From Planctomycetales bacterium 4572_13 (GTDB lineage: Bacteria > Planctomycetota > Phycisphaerae > Sedimentisphaerales > Anaerohalosphaeraceae): 36,479 bases of DNA. A program made the translations under genes and the position numbers. Position 1 is the first letter of the stretch. Every line of letters begins with the position of its first letter. The stretch is from positions 1-36,479 of the forward strand of contig NBLM01000004.1 of assembly GCA_002084585.1 (NCBI GenBank). Reading direction: 5' to 3'. Positions 8,380-17,973 of this stretch are shown piece after piece. The notes beneath the pieces are model-generated. The model ran no database searches, had not been told where the DNA came from, and saw only the letters and a program-made list of their open reading frames with translations.

Positions 8380-8667
8380 ATGAAGATCAGACCATTAGGG
8401 GACAAAGTCATCGTGCAGCGGTTGGAAGCGGATGCTATCACTGCCGGCGGGATCGTTCTGCCGGAATCGGCCAAGGAAAAACCGCAACGCGGCAAAATTG
8501 TCTCAGTCGGCGACGGCAAGCAGCTTGACGACGGCAGCCGGGCCAAAATGAGCGTTAAGAAGGGTCAGCAAGTCCTGTTTACCAGCTATGCCGGTACAGA
8601 AGTGAAGGTGGGCGATAAGGAACTGCTGATTATGGACGAGTCGGACATTCTGGCAATCGTTGAGTAA
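8380..8667 (+). CDS. groES: co-chaperonin GroES
   Basis: MKIRPLGDKVIVQRLEADAITAGGIVLPESAKEKPQRGKIVSVGDG...VLFTSYAGTEVKVGDKELLIMDESDILAIVE. Confidence 0.98.
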   Translation: MKIRPLGDKVIVQRLEADAITAGGIVLPESAKEKPQRGKIVSVGDGKQLDDGSRAKMSVKKGQQVLFTSYAGTEVKVGDKELLIMDESDILAIVE

Positions 8668-8672
8668 TAAGA

Positions 8673-8704
8673 AACCACGAATTTCGCGGATTTACGCGGA
8701 TTAA
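8673..8704. repeat. short repeat of the ACCACGAATTTCGCGGATT type
   Basis: AACCACGAATTTCGCGGATTTACGCGGATTAA in the groES-groEL gap; related copies at 10843, 28174 and 31182. Confidence 0.55.
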
Positions 8705-8724
8705 AGATTTAGGAGATTATCGAT

Positions 8725-10356
8725 ATGGCAGCAAAAAAGATTGCATTTAATACAGAGGCCCGTGCGGCGATTCGCGAGGGCATTAAGAAACTCACCGCGG
8801 CGGTCAAGGTAACACTCGGCCCGTGTGGCCGGAATGTTATTTTGGAAAAATCCTTCGGCAGCCCGACCGTCACCAAAGACGGCGTCTCGGTCGCCAAGGA
8901 GATCGAACTGGAAGATTCGTATGAGAATATGGGCGCTCAGATGGTCAAGGAAGTCGCTTCCAAGACCTCTAATGTCGCTGGTGACGGTACGACGACGGCG
9001 ACGATTTTGGCTGAAGCGATTTTTGAAGAGGGTCTTAAGAACATCACCGCCGGAGCCAATGCGATGCAGGTCAAACGCGGCATCGACAAAGCCGTTGCGG
9101 CGATGGTTGAGGCGCTGGGCAAGATGAGTACCCCCGTTGATTCCAGCAAGCAGGTCCAGCAGGTTGCGACCTGTTCGGCCAATCAGGATGCCGAGATCGG
9201 CAAGACGCTGGCTCAGGCGATGGATAAGGTCGGCAAAGACGGCGTGATTACCGTTGAAGAGGGCCAGTCGCTGGAGACCACCGTTGATCTGCTCGAAGGG
9301 ATGCAGTTTGACAAGGGCTACCTCAGTCCGCATTTCGTCAACAAGCCCGAGAACCGTGAGGTCGTTCTGGAAAAACCCTATGTCCTGATCCATGAAAAGA
9401 AGATCAGCGCGATCAAGTCACTGGTGCCGGTTCTGGAAAAGGCCGCCAAGCAGGGTCGTCCGCTGTTGATTATCGCCGAAGACATCGAAGGCGAAGCATT
9501 GACCACGCTGGTTGTCAATAAACTCCGTGGTGTATTGCAGGTTTGTGCGGTTAAGGCCCCGGGTTTTGGCGACCGCCGCAAGGCCATGCTCGGCGACATC
9601 GCGACATTGACCGGCGGACAGGCACTGTTCGAGGATCTTGGTTTGCAGCTCGAAAATGTGGAATTGAGCCAGCTGGGTTCGGCCAAACGGATCACCATCG
9701 ACAAGGACAACACCACCATCGTCGAAGGTGGTGGCAAGAGCAGCGACATCACCGGCCGCATCGAACAGATCAAACGCGAGATCGAGGCATCCACCAGTGA
9801 TTATGATATTGAGAAACTGCAGGAACGCTTGGCCAAACTGGCCGGCGGAGTGGCACAGATCAATGTGGGTGCTGCGACCGAAGCAGAAATGAAAGAAAAG
9901 AAAGCCCGCGTCGAAGATGCTCTGCACGCCTGCCGTGCGGCGGTCGAAGAGGGCATTCTGCCCGGTGGCGGTATTGCGATGATCAAGTGCCTCAAGGTGC
10001 TGGACAAGGTCAAGGGCAAAGGCGACGAAAAGGTCGGCGCTGATATTGTGCGTCGCGCACTCGTGGCTCCGATCAAGCAGATCGCGACCAACGCCGGTTT
10101 GGATGGTTCGATTGTCGCCCAGAAGGTTCTGGAGTCCGACGAAGCCAACTTCGGCTATGACGCAGTCAGAAAACAGTACGGCGACATGGTCAAGTTTGGC
10201 GTGATCGTGCCGACCAAGGTCGAGCGAACGGCCTTGCAGAACGGCGCTTCAATCGCGTCGCTGCTGCTGACGACCGACGCGATTGTCAGCGAGATTCCCG
10301 AAGAAAAATCAGCCCCCGCCATGCCTCCAGGCGGCATGGGTGGAATGGGAATGTAA
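8725..10356 (+). CDS. groEL: chaperonin GroEL
   Basis: [99 protein letters not shown]...GGMGGMGM tail. Confidence 0.99.
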   Translation: MAAKKIAFNTEARAAIREGIKKLTAAVKVTLGPCGRNVILEKSFGSPTVTKDGVSVAKEIELEDSYENMGAQMVKEVASKTSNVAGDGTTTATILAEAIFEEGLKNITAGANAMQVKRGIDKAVAAMVEALGKMSTPVDSSKQVQQVATCSANQDAEIGKTLAQAMDKVGKDGVITVEEGQSLETTVDLLEGMQFDKGYLSPHFVNKPENREVVLEKPYVLIHEKKISAIKSLVPVLEKAAKQGRPLLIIAEDIEGEALTTLVVNKLRGVLQVCAVKAPGFGDRRKAMLGDIATLTGGQALFEDLGLQLENVELSQLGSAKRITIDKDNTTIVEGGGKSSDITGRIEQIKREIEASTSDYDIEKLQERLAKLAGGVAQINVGAATEAEMKEKKARVEDALHACRAAVEEGILPGGGIAMIKCLKVLDKVKGKGDEKVGADIVRRALVAPIKQIATNAGLDGSIVAQKVLESDEANFGYDAVRKQYGDMVKFGVIVPTKVERTALQNGASIASLLLTTDAIVSEIPEEKSAPAMPPGGMGGMGM

Positions 10357-10370
10357 TCGGATTGAACCAA

Positions 10371-10404
10371 AAGGCTGGCCTCAAAGTGAGGCCCGCCCTT
10401 TTTC
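10371..10404 (+). terminator. intrinsic terminator after groEL
   Basis: GGCTGGCCTCA-AAG-TGAGGCCCGCC followed by CTTTTTC. Confidence 0.85.
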
Positions 10405-10407
10405 TTG

Positions 10408-10546
10408 AAATCCTAAGCACTAAATCCGAAATACGAAACAAATTCAAAGCACTAAACTGAGAATGATTAAAACGCCATTGTTTGCTTTTTTGGAATTTTG
10501 AAATTTCGAGTTTGTTTAGAATTTAGTGCTTAGAATTTAGAATTTC
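10408..10546. repeat. AT-rich palindromic MITE-like element
   Basis: Left arm CCTAAGCACTAAATCCGAAATACGAAACAAATTC; right arm reverse complement CTAAGCACTAAATTCTAAACAAACTCGAAATTTC. Confidence 0.6.
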
Positions 10547-10565
10547 CCAATGAAGGGAGCTTGCG

Positions 10566-10844
10566 ATGTTTAGAATGTTCGTAAACGGCAATCCGTTCCG
10601 GCAGGCCACACAGGGCCTGGCCAAGGGGTCGCTCATTACAGGGCTGTTTCTGATTGGCTTTGGGATGCTGGTCTTCATCCTGCGGGACCTGTTCGCGTTT
10701 ATCGCCGCAGCCATCTTCTTCATGGCCGGCTTTTCCGCGATTGCTTACGCGATCCGTTTATTCATTCTGCAATGGAAAATGCAAAAAGACAAATCCGCCT
10801 ACCGCGAAGGCGTCGAGGTCCATTTTGAAAACAATGATCATTAA
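10566..10844 (+). CDS. small predicted membrane protein, unknown function
   Basis: Two hydrophobic segments (LITGLFLIGFGMLVFILRDLFAFIAAAIFFMAGFSAIAYAIRLFIL); RBS AAGGGAG upstream. Confidence 0.65.
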   Translation: MFRMFVNGNPFRQATQGLAKGSLITGLFLIGFGMLVFILRDLFAFIAAAIFFMAGFSAIAYAIRLFILQWKMQKDKSAYREGVEVHFENNDH

Positions 10845-10874
10845 CCACGAATTGTGCAGATTAACACACAGATT
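10843..10874. repeat. short repeat of the ACCACGAATT type
   Basis: AACCACGAATTGTGCAGATTAACACACAGATT starting within the preceding TAA stop codon. Confidence 0.45.
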
Positions 10875-10985
10875 TTCATTTTGTCATTGAAATTTTGGTG
10901 GTTTCGTGTATGCTGTGTTAGGAGTTACTGAGGGGCTAAATACGGATTTACTGACGCTATTATATCATTTATATAGGAGTTTGTC

Positions 10986-11441
10986 ATGTTTGAGCGGTAC
11001 ACGGACAATGCACGGCGGGTTCTGTCGCGGGCGAGGCAGGAGGCACAAAAGTTTCATCATGACCATATCGGCACCGAGCATATTCTGCTGGGTCTGATCA
11101 AGATCAAAGACGGCGTTGCGGCCGATATTCTCACCCATCGCAACATCGATCTTAAACACGCCAAGGCCGAAGTCAAAAAGCTGGTAACTCCCGGCACGCC
11201 GGACAACGAGGATTCGTTTGTCGCCTTGCCGCGAACCACACATGCCCATGATCTGATCGATGACGCGGTCGAAGAAGCCCGGGCACTCAAGCACAACTAT
11301 ATCGGCACCGAACACCTCTTGCTGGCACTGCTGAAAGAAAAGGACGGTTGCGGTGCGAAAGTCCTTGGCAATCTTGATATGAAGCTGGACGATGTCCGTC
11401 AGGATGTTTTGAGCTTTGTCGGTCGTGCCGCAAAAGCGTGA
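10986..11441 (+). CDS. stand-alone double Clp N (Clp_R) domain protein, ClpC/ClpA N-domain-like
   Basis: MFERYTDNARRVLSRARQEAQKFHHDHIGTEHILLGLIK...DDAVEEARALKHNYIGTEHLLLALLKE; two GTEH(I/L)LL repeats and no AAA+ module. Confidence 0.88.
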   Translation: MFERYTDNARRVLSRARQEAQKFHHDHIGTEHILLGLIKIKDGVAADILTHRNIDLKHAKAEVKKLVTPGTPDNEDSFVALPRTTHAHDLIDDAVEEARALKHNYIGTEHLLLALLKEKDGCGAKVLGNLDMKLDDVRQDVLSFVGRAAKA

Positions 11442-11515
11442 GGGCGCAAGCCCATTGATATAACGCTGGCGTATTTCGTAACCCCATCGGGGAGTTTGCA
11501 CTCCTGGCGCTTTTG
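11431..11515 (-). repeat. dispersed palindromic repeat, copy C (between convergent genes)
   Basis: CAAAAGCGTGAGGGCGCAAGCCCATTGATATAACGC...CCCCATCGGGGAGTTTGCACTCCTGGCGCTTTTG; begins inside the 3' end of the Clp-N gene and ends 2 nt before the kinase stop. Confidence 0.75.
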
Positions 11516-11516
11516 T

Positions 11517-13751
11517 TCAGATCTTTGGCAATGTGATTGTAACGGTCGTTCCGGCGGCGGGCTCGGTGGTTAGCTTTAGATCCCCACCGTTGAGGTCGAG
11601 CAGCCGCTGCGCATGGGCCATCCCCATCCCGCGACGACGACCGGCCGCACAGGATGAAAAGAACGGGTCTGTCGCTTTAGCCGCCGTTTCGGCATTCATC
11701 CCGCAGCCGGCATCACGAATCGCGACCGAAACCGCCTTGCCATCCGGCGACACACAACCATCGGCCCACACCGGACCCTTTTCGCCTTGATACGATTGCA
11801 GCGCGTTGGTTAAAACAGACGAGATGCTCTGTACGATCTGGTGTACATCCACGAAAACGCTGTCGCTGGTTCCATCTCCGGTGATCTCGATCTCCATCGA
11901 GCCAATCCCGCACGCCCGGCAGGTCTTTTCGACGGCCTTATCCAGCAGTTCCCGAATCGAAACGGACTGTTTTCTGGGTTGCGGCGGGTTTGCAAAAGCC
12001 AACAGGTCGCTGACAATTTTCGACATTTCATCCGTTCGGCTCTGAATCTGGCTGAGCATTTGTTTTTTATTCTCATCCGTTTCGGCCTCCAGCAACAATT
12101 GTGACCGGCCGGAGATAATCGACAGCGGATTGTTCAATTCGTGCGCCGCACCCGCCGCCATTTCGGCCAGGCCCGCCAACGATTGCCGTTTGGCAAGTTC
12201 CGCACGCATCTGTCTAAATGAACCCATCACCTGCACAAACCGCTCGGCGAGTAATTCGTGTTTATGGGCGGCCAGTGCCATCGCAATCGTCGCGGCCGCG
12301 ACTTTGCAACTCAACAATAGCCCCTTGTTGTCGGCGTCATCTGCGCTTTCGGTGAAGCTCTCAAATATCACCACGCCGACCGCTTCGTCACCCATCTTCA
12401 AAGGCGCCATCTTCAGCAGAGTCGGGTTGAAATCTGCGTCAAGCTGCTCGCTCAACCACTTGGCCGCATCCGCCACAGGCAATACCGTCGTCTGCCGGCG
12501 AAACGCTTCCGGAATCGGCGGCATCGCAGGCGGGACTTGCAATGTCTTTACTTCACACCGGCCCCGCCGATCCACCGTCGCCATCTCCACGAACGGCTCC
12601 GTCGAGTCCGGAACCACAAAGACACAAGTCAGGCCGCTTTGGCAATGCTTCTGCCAGCATCCGGCCAATGCCTGCGCGATCTCCATCGCCGAGGTGTTTT
12701 CATCCACCTCGTTCAGCAGATCGTCAATCAAATCCGCCTGTCCGCTCAATCGTGTATAATCACGGGATGCGGTATTGATCCTGCGGTTATCCTGAGCCAG
12801 GTCCGTCGCCGTTTTGCGAACCATCGCATAGTAATGCGATGGGTCATCGGCCGCCTCAAGACCCAGCAGCGCGCCTCTGGCATCGACCGTCTGAACCAGA
12901 TTATCCGTAATCCGGGCCAATTGCTGCGGGGTGATTGATAAAAGTTTCGATAATGGCTCGATGTCCTCCGTCCGGTCATAGCTGCCGCTGTGTCCCAGGC
13001 CCATCTGACGAACGATGCGATCCGCCAATGCCACGATCCGAACAATTTGAACATTGTCCAAATCAGCACTGAGCGTTTGCCCGTCGCAATGATGCAGCCA
13101 GATCGCCGAAATGACGGCAGGCGGCAAAGACCATTTTTGGCCGAGTCGCTTGCCCAAAACCGCATGGTCCAGCCCAAGGTGCGATTGCTCAACCTCCGCA
13201 AGCCCCGACTGACTGCTGCGGGCCTGATCGACCATTTTCGCAAAACTCCTCGGCATCACCTCGTCTAAGGCACACTTTCCGATGTCGTGAAGCAACCCCG
13301 CCAAATAGGCCGTCGGTCGCTGCTCCGGGGCAAGCACCTTTTCGGCGATCTGCCCGGCACAACAGCCGGTCGCCAGCGAATGCAGCGCCATTTGTTTTCG
13401 GGGAAACAGCTGCTTAGCGTCCGCGGCTTCGTTGCCGCTGAGAACCTCAAAGACCTTGACTGAAATGACCGCTTCGCGCAATAACGCACCCGACAGCTTC
13501 GAAACCGCTTCGGCAATGGTCGGCTCACCAGAAAACGCGATTCGTTCCTGATGGGCCAACGCCAGCACCCGCACCGTCAGGGCCGGATCCGATTCAATCC
13601 GTTCGGCCAGCAGCGCCGGGTCGGCGGCGCTGTCATTGAGTTTGCTCAAAAGATCGGCGGCCACCGCCGGAAGTGTCGATAGGGAGGTCAACTGCCGAAC
13701 AATGCGTTCGACCTGTCGGGCAACCATTTTTTGATTATTCTGTTCGGGCAT
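11517..13751 (-). CDS. HDOD domain - GAF-like - histidine kinase (HisKA/HATPase) fusion
   Basis: N-terminal HDOD (LSTLPAVAADLLSKLNDSAADPALLAERIESDPALTVRVLALA; LLHDIGKCALDEV), then GLAEMAAGAAHELNNPLSIISGRSQLLL (H box) and VLTNALQSY/RDAGCGM/GMGMAHAQRLLDLNGG ATPase motifs. Confidence 0.9.
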   Translation of the reverse strand: MPEQNNQKMVARQVERIVRQLTSLSTLPAVAADLLSKLNDSAADPALLAERIESDPALTVRVLALAHQERIAFSGEPTIAEAVSKLSGALLREAVISVKVFEVLSGNEAADAKQLFPRKQMALHSLATGCCAGQIAEKVLAPEQRPTAYLAGLLHDIGKCALDEVMPRSFAKMVDQARSSQSGLAEVEQSHLGLDHAVLGKRLGQKWSLPPAVISAIWLHHCDGQTLSADLDNVQIVRIVALADRIVRQMGLGHSGSYDRTEDIEPLSKLLSITPQQLARITDNLVQTVDARGALLGLEAADDPSHYYAMVRKTATDLAQDNRRINTASRDYTRLSGQADLIDDLLNEVDENTSAMEIAQALAGCWQKHCQSGLTCVFVVPDSTEPFVEMATVDRRGRCEVKTLQVPPAMPPIPEAFRRQTTVLPVADAAKWLSEQLDADFNPTLLKMAPLKMGDEAVGVVIFESFTESADDADNKGLLLSCKVAAATIAMALAAHKHELLAERFVQVMGSFRQMRAELAKRQSLAGLAEMAAGAAHELNNPLSIISGRSQLLLEAETDENKKQMLSQIQSRTDEMSKIVSDLLAFANPPQPRKQSVSIRELLDKAVEKTCRACGIGSMEIEITGDGTSDSVFVDVHQIVQSISSVLTNALQSYQGEKGPVWADGCVSPDGKAVSVAIRDAGCGMNAETAAKATDPFFSSCAAGRRRGMGMAHAQRLLDLNGGDLKLTTEPAAGTTVTITLPKI

Positions 13752-13782
13752 GCAAGAGTCCTCTGGTCAAAGTGGCATCCGA

Positions 13783-14385
13783 TCAACGCGCCACAGCGAC
13801 GAATTCGGTGTCAACGACCTGCAGGATCCTGCCCACCAGATCGGCGATATTGAACGGTTTTTTAATAAATTCGGTTGCCCCGGCGTCGAGTAAATCCTGC
13901 ACCTCTTCCGGATTAGCAACCCCGCTGACAATAATGATCCGAATACTCTCGAAAGCCGGATTGCTCTTAATGGTCGCACAGACGATATTGCCGTTCACAT
14001 CCGGCAGCATATAATCCAGAATAATCACATCCGGCCGGAACTGTTCGGTTTTAAGCCCGGCCTCATAGCCGCTGCCCGCCGTCTGGAGGTCGAAACGACC
14101 GTCCCGGCTCAACACATCGACCATCAATTCGACGATTTCAACATCATCATCTACGATCAGCACCTTAATCTTGCCGTTCTTTTCAGTGTTGAAATTGTCC
14201 AGCGGGATACCGTTGTCTTTCATAAACTTGATCAGCTTTTCTCGTGGAATCCGCCGAAACCGCGACCCCGGTATCCGAAAACCGTCCAACCGACCGGAAT
14301 CGAAACATCGAATGATAGTTTGCTGGCTAATATTGCAGATTTGGGCCGCCTCACCCGTCGTAAAAAGATTTTTCATCTTATCCAT
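13783..14385 (-). CDS. response regulator with N-terminal excisionase/MerR-like HTH and C-terminal REC domain
   Basis: LFTTGEAAQICNISQQTIIRCFDSGRLDGFRIPGSRFRRIPREKLIKFM HTH, then KVLIVDDDVEIVELMVDVL...DVIILDYMLPDVNG...IIIVSG...KPF receiver. Confidence 0.9.
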   Translation of the reverse strand: MDKMKNLFTTGEAAQICNISQQTIIRCFDSGRLDGFRIPGSRFRRIPREKLIKFMKDNGIPLDNFNTEKNGKIKVLIVDDDVEIVELMVDVLSRDGRFDLQTAGSGYEAGLKTEQFRPDVIILDYMLPDVNGNIVCATIKSNPAFESIRIIIVSGVANPEEVQDLLDAGATEFIKKPFNIADLVGRILQVVDTEFVAVAR

Positions 14386-14509
14386 CTTATGCCCCTTGCA
14401 TATAAACCTATTCGCTCCGTCAACGCAGATTACGCTCCTTGTCTAATTTAACCATCGGACGCAAGATATGTCAAGCATTAATAATTTCGGGGTTTTCAGT
14501 GATGAAAAA

Positions 14510-14608
14510 CAGCGCGAAGGCGCAAGTCCTCCGATGGGATTACGGGGGATGCCGACGATGGAAAGAGTGCCGGCATTATATCGGGCTTACTTGCCCCGCT
14601 CCGCTTTT
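14510..14608 (+). repeat. dispersed palindromic repeat, copy D
   Basis: AGCGCGAAGGCGCAAGTCCTCCGATGGGATTACGGGGGATGCC...GCCGGCATTATATCGGGCTTACTTGCCCCGCTCCGC; ends 2 nt from the GH130 stop. Confidence 0.7.
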
Positions 14609-14610
14609 GC

Positions 14611-15570
14611 TTACTGTTCCACTTCCGGACACTTCATGATGTACTCGCGGATCTTGTCCATATCGGCTATTGCGACGGCGACTTTGTCGTCTGCCGCTCC
14701 ATAGTACAGATAAAGCTGGTTTGTTTCGGGCATGACCACGCCGCCGGTAACGAAGGTTACATCGCTGACATCGCCGATGCGTTCATAGTCCTCGCGCGGG
14801 CCAAGGACCCACTCCTCGCTCCGGCGAAGCACACGCCACGGTTCGTTCTTGTCCAGCAGGGCCAGTCCGGTGCGGTAGATTTGGCTGGCGGTGGTGTGCC
14901 GCACGCCGTGATAGACGATCAGCCAACCCTCGGGAATCTCGATCGGCTGGCAGCCCAGCCCGATGCGGGCTCCGTCCCAGTGGGCATAGCGCGTACTCAA
15001 CAGGACGCGGTGATCGCCCCAGTGTTTCAGGTCCGGCGACATACTCATCCAGATATGCGCCTCGCCGCGAACGACGGGCCGATGGATCAGTGCGAATCGC
15101 CCGTTAAACCGGCGGGGAAACAGGCAGGCGTCCTTGTCTTCCGGCGGAATCATTCCGCCCAAGCGGGCGAAGGTCTGGAAGTTGCGTGTGATAGCTAATG
15201 ACACAACCGGACCGCCCAGCCCAAATGATACATAGGTAATGCCGTACTGCTTTTGCTCTTCGAGCCAGACGATGCGCGGGTCTTCCAGCCCCCACCGTTC
15301 TTCGTGGCTGTTCTGATCGGCTTCCATCGTCGGTTCCGAATCAATCCGCCAATCCGTCAGGCCGTTGGTGCTGCGGGCCACACAAAAATGGCTAAACCCA
15401 CGCATATCTTCGACACGGTTCAGCAACAGCACATCGCCATTAACATGAACCGCACCGGGATTGAACACCGAATTGATTGGGTACGGCCAATCTTTGGCAG
15501 TTAAAATGGGATTGCCCTCAAAGCGGGTAAACAGCTCCGAGGCCAGCTTTGCTCGTTTCAGCGGGGCCAT
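14611..15570 (-). CDS. glycoside hydrolase family 130 protein (beta-mannooligosaccharide phosphorylase-like)
   Basis: NPILTAKDWPYPINSVFNPGAVHVNGDVLLLNRVEDMRGFSHFCVARSTNGLTDW, GLEDPRI, GCQPIEIPEGWLIVYHGVR, LYLYYGAADDKVAVA. Confidence 0.9.
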   Translation of the reverse strand: MAPLKRAKLASELFTRFEGNPILTAKDWPYPINSVFNPGAVHVNGDVLLLNRVEDMRGFSHFCVARSTNGLTDWRIDSEPTMEADQNSHEERWGLEDPRIVWLEEQKQYGITYVSFGLGGPVVSLAITRNFQTFARLGGMIPPEDKDACLFPRRFNGRFALIHRPVVRGEAHIWMSMSPDLKHWGDHRVLLSTRYAHWDGARIGLGCQPIEIPEGWLIVYHGVRHTTASQIYRTGLALLDKNEPWRVLRRSEEWVLGPREDYERIGDVSDVTFVTGGVVMPETNQLYLYYGAADDKVAVAIADMDKIREYIMKCPEVEQ

Positions 15571-15980
15571 TATCGTCTCTCTCGCGTTATTGTCTTACTT
15601 ACTTTCACACTGTCTAATTCGGCAATAAATGTTTTGAGATTTAACAAGTAATTGCTCTTTTGCCGAAAAACAACCCTAAAAAAATCGTTTTGCAAAAGAT
15701 TTCTCGTTCAAACTCCCTGTTTCAGAGCAATTTTCTCTTTTCAAACCCCCCTCGATTGGGTTTACTTGGAAACAATCGCGGCGTGTCCGCGTATCAGTAT
15801 AGAAAATGGCTCGGTAACACCGGCAAGATGGCGGCGCTACCGTATCGCCGGCGAATCGTTCCGGTAGTGCCGACTTCGGAGCCGCAACTTTTAGCAAGAC
15901 GATCATTGTTGGCATTTACACGATACCCGGTTGCCGCCTGGACGGCGGCACTACACGAACAAGATCTCAGGAGAGCAGTC

Positions 15981-17846
15981 ATGAAGAAAATAGCTCGTTT
16001 AGCAGGATTGTTATCGGTCGCTCTGTTGGTGTTCAGCGCATCCGCCGGAACGGTTATTACCGAGTACGAGGACCAGTCCTCCAGCGTCTCACTGCAACCG
16101 GCCCGCATGAATGGCCAACCGGGTATCGCGGTGGTCTTTACCGGCACCGATGACCTGCATTACTATGCCACCGCGACGGCGGCCCCGGTGCCGCATTTGA
16201 AACTGAAGGTCTCTGCCCAAGCGGATGGATTAACCTTTGGCCCGGCAGTGTATCCCGAATACCAATACTTCAATGACCCGGCCAAAGGAAAGATTGAAGT
16301 CTATGTCGGCAATTTCAAAGTGTTCCTGCCAATAATCATAACATCTGTTGTAGATGCTCATAAGGCAAAAGATGTTGCTGTAACCATCAAGGGTATCGCC
16401 TGCACCAGTGAACTATGCCTGACCCCGTTTACGAAAGAAATCACAGCTGAAATCGATCTGTTGCAAATGGTTAGCTGGCCAGAAATCGATTTTAAGGCGG
16501 CTCCCGCGCAGGAAACGGTTGAGAAGTCTCAACACGGCCAAGCGGAGCTTGACCGTGCCACTCGTACCGAAGCCGTCAAAGCAGATGCGGGGCTTGCAGG
16601 TCTGCTGTCGAGCTGGGGCGAAACCGGCGATTCGCAGGCATCGGCCAACAGGAGCGTGCTGTGGTTTTTTCTGCTGGCGCTTTTGGCTGGGTTATCGATT
16701 AACATTATGCCGTGTGTGCTGCCAGTGATCCCGCTGATCATTATGCGGTTGGTGGGCCAGGCCAAGGAGTCCGGCCCGCGGCGCATTGCACTCGGCTTTT
16801 CGTTCTGCGGTGGCATTGTTCTGTTCTTCGCGGTGTTCGCGGCGATATCCGCGATTGTGAAACTGTCCACCGGCACGGGGCTGGATATCAACAGCTTGTA
16901 CCGCAATCCGATCGCCGTCATTACACTGTTTTTGTTTATCCTGTTTTTCGCACTGGTGCTGATGGATGTGCTGGTGCTGTCGTTGCCGTCATCAATCACC
17001 AACAAGCACCGCGGCGGATCGGGTTTTACCGGGTCGATCGGCATGGGTTTCTTCGCCGGCATCCTGAGTACGCCGTGCAGCGGGGCGATCATCGGGGCGG
17101 TGCTGGTCTGGGCGCAGACCCAACCGTTGACGGTCAGCAGTACCGCGCTGGTGCTGATGGGCATCGGCATGGCGGTACCATACGCGCTGCTGATCTCGAT
17201 TCCGAAACTGCTGGACTTTGTACCCAAACCCGGAACCTGGATGGAGATCTTCAAAAAGACCGGCGGGTTCCTGCTGATCCTGATTGCGGTGAAGTTTACC
17301 CTGACGGCACTGGCCAAGGACCATCTGATCAATATTTTGCTCTATGGTGTGATCTTCAGTTTCTGCATTTGGATGCTGGGTGCGTGGATCACATTCTCCA
17401 CACCGAAAGGCAAGAAGTGGACCATCCGTCTCATCGCGGCGATCATCGCTATGATGACTGGTTTCTGGCTGCTGCCTGCGCCGCAGCAATCGAAGATCGA
17501 CTGGCAAAAATACAACCCGACGATTGTGCAAAGCGCACTGGAAAACGACCGGCCCGTACTGCTGAAGTTTACCGCCGACTGGTGTACCAATTGCAAGATT
17601 GTTGATAAGAATGTCTTTCATGATTCCGAGATAGCGATGCTGCTCAAACAAAAGGGATTTGTTGCCATCAAGGCCGATACGACCCAGCAGAGTTTTCAGG
17701 CCACCGTCGATTACAAAGCCGTCTTCAAAGAACCGGGCAATGTTCCGAACACCATCCTGCTGAACCCGGACAAACAAACCATCACCAAAATCCGAGGCAT
17801 GTTCACACCGGAGGAATTGAAACAAACCATCAATGAACAATTTTAG
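15981..17846 (+). CDS. dsbD: thiol:disulfide interchange protein DsbD family
   Basis: Signal peptide at 15981 (MKKIARLAGLLSVALLVFSASAGTV), DsbD N-domain, SINIMPCVLPVIPLIIMRL and GILSTPCSGAIIG TM motifs, C-terminal LLKFTADWCTNCKIVDKNVF thioredoxin domain. Confidence 0.92.
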   Translation: MKKIARLAGLLSVALLVFSASAGTVITEYEDQSSSVSLQPARMNGQPGIAVVFTGTDDLHYYATATAAPVPHLKLKVSAQADGLTFGPAVYPEYQYFNDPAKGKIEVYVGNFKVFLPIIITSVVDAHKAKDVAVTIKGIACTSELCLTPFTKEITAEIDLLQMVSWPEIDFKAAPAQETVEKSQHGQAELDRATRTEAVKADAGLAGLLSSWGETGDSQASANRSVLWFFLLALLAGLSINIMPCVLPVIPLIIMRLVGQAKESGPRRIALGFSFCGGIVLFFAVFAAISAIVKLSTGTGLDINSLYRNPIAVITLFLFILFFALVLMDVLVLSLPSSITNKHRGGSGFTGSIGMGFFAGILSTPCSGAIIGAVLVWAQTQPLTVSSTALVLMGIGMAVPYALLISIPKLLDFVPKPGTWMEIFKKTGGFLLILIAVKFTLTALAKDHLINILLYGVIFSFCIWMLGAWITFSTPKGKKWTIRLIAAIIAMMTGFWLLPAPQQSKIDWQKYNPTIVQSALENDRPVLLKFTADWCTNCKIVDKNVFHDSEIAMLLKQKGFVAIKADTTQQSFQATVDYKAVFKEPGNVPNTILLNPDKQTITKIRGMFTPEELKQTINEQF

Positions 17847-17973
17847 GTTTTGAGAAAAAAAGTTATTGCTTGTTTAGAATAATTTTATAGAATTACTGTA
17901 TAGAATGTGGCGAGCGTGTGCTCGTTTAGGTGTTTAAACAAGAAACATCAATTTATTCGGAAAGGGAAGAACC

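Noticed and set aside
8230-8380. CIRCE operator expected before groESL
   Set aside because: Looked for TTAGCACTC-N9-GAGTGCTAA and found no match, so HrcA control is not supported here.
16712-17605. 297-aa plus-strand ORF inside dsbD
   Set aside because: Out-of-frame shadow of dsbD (composition typical of a +2 frame of GC-rich coding DNA).
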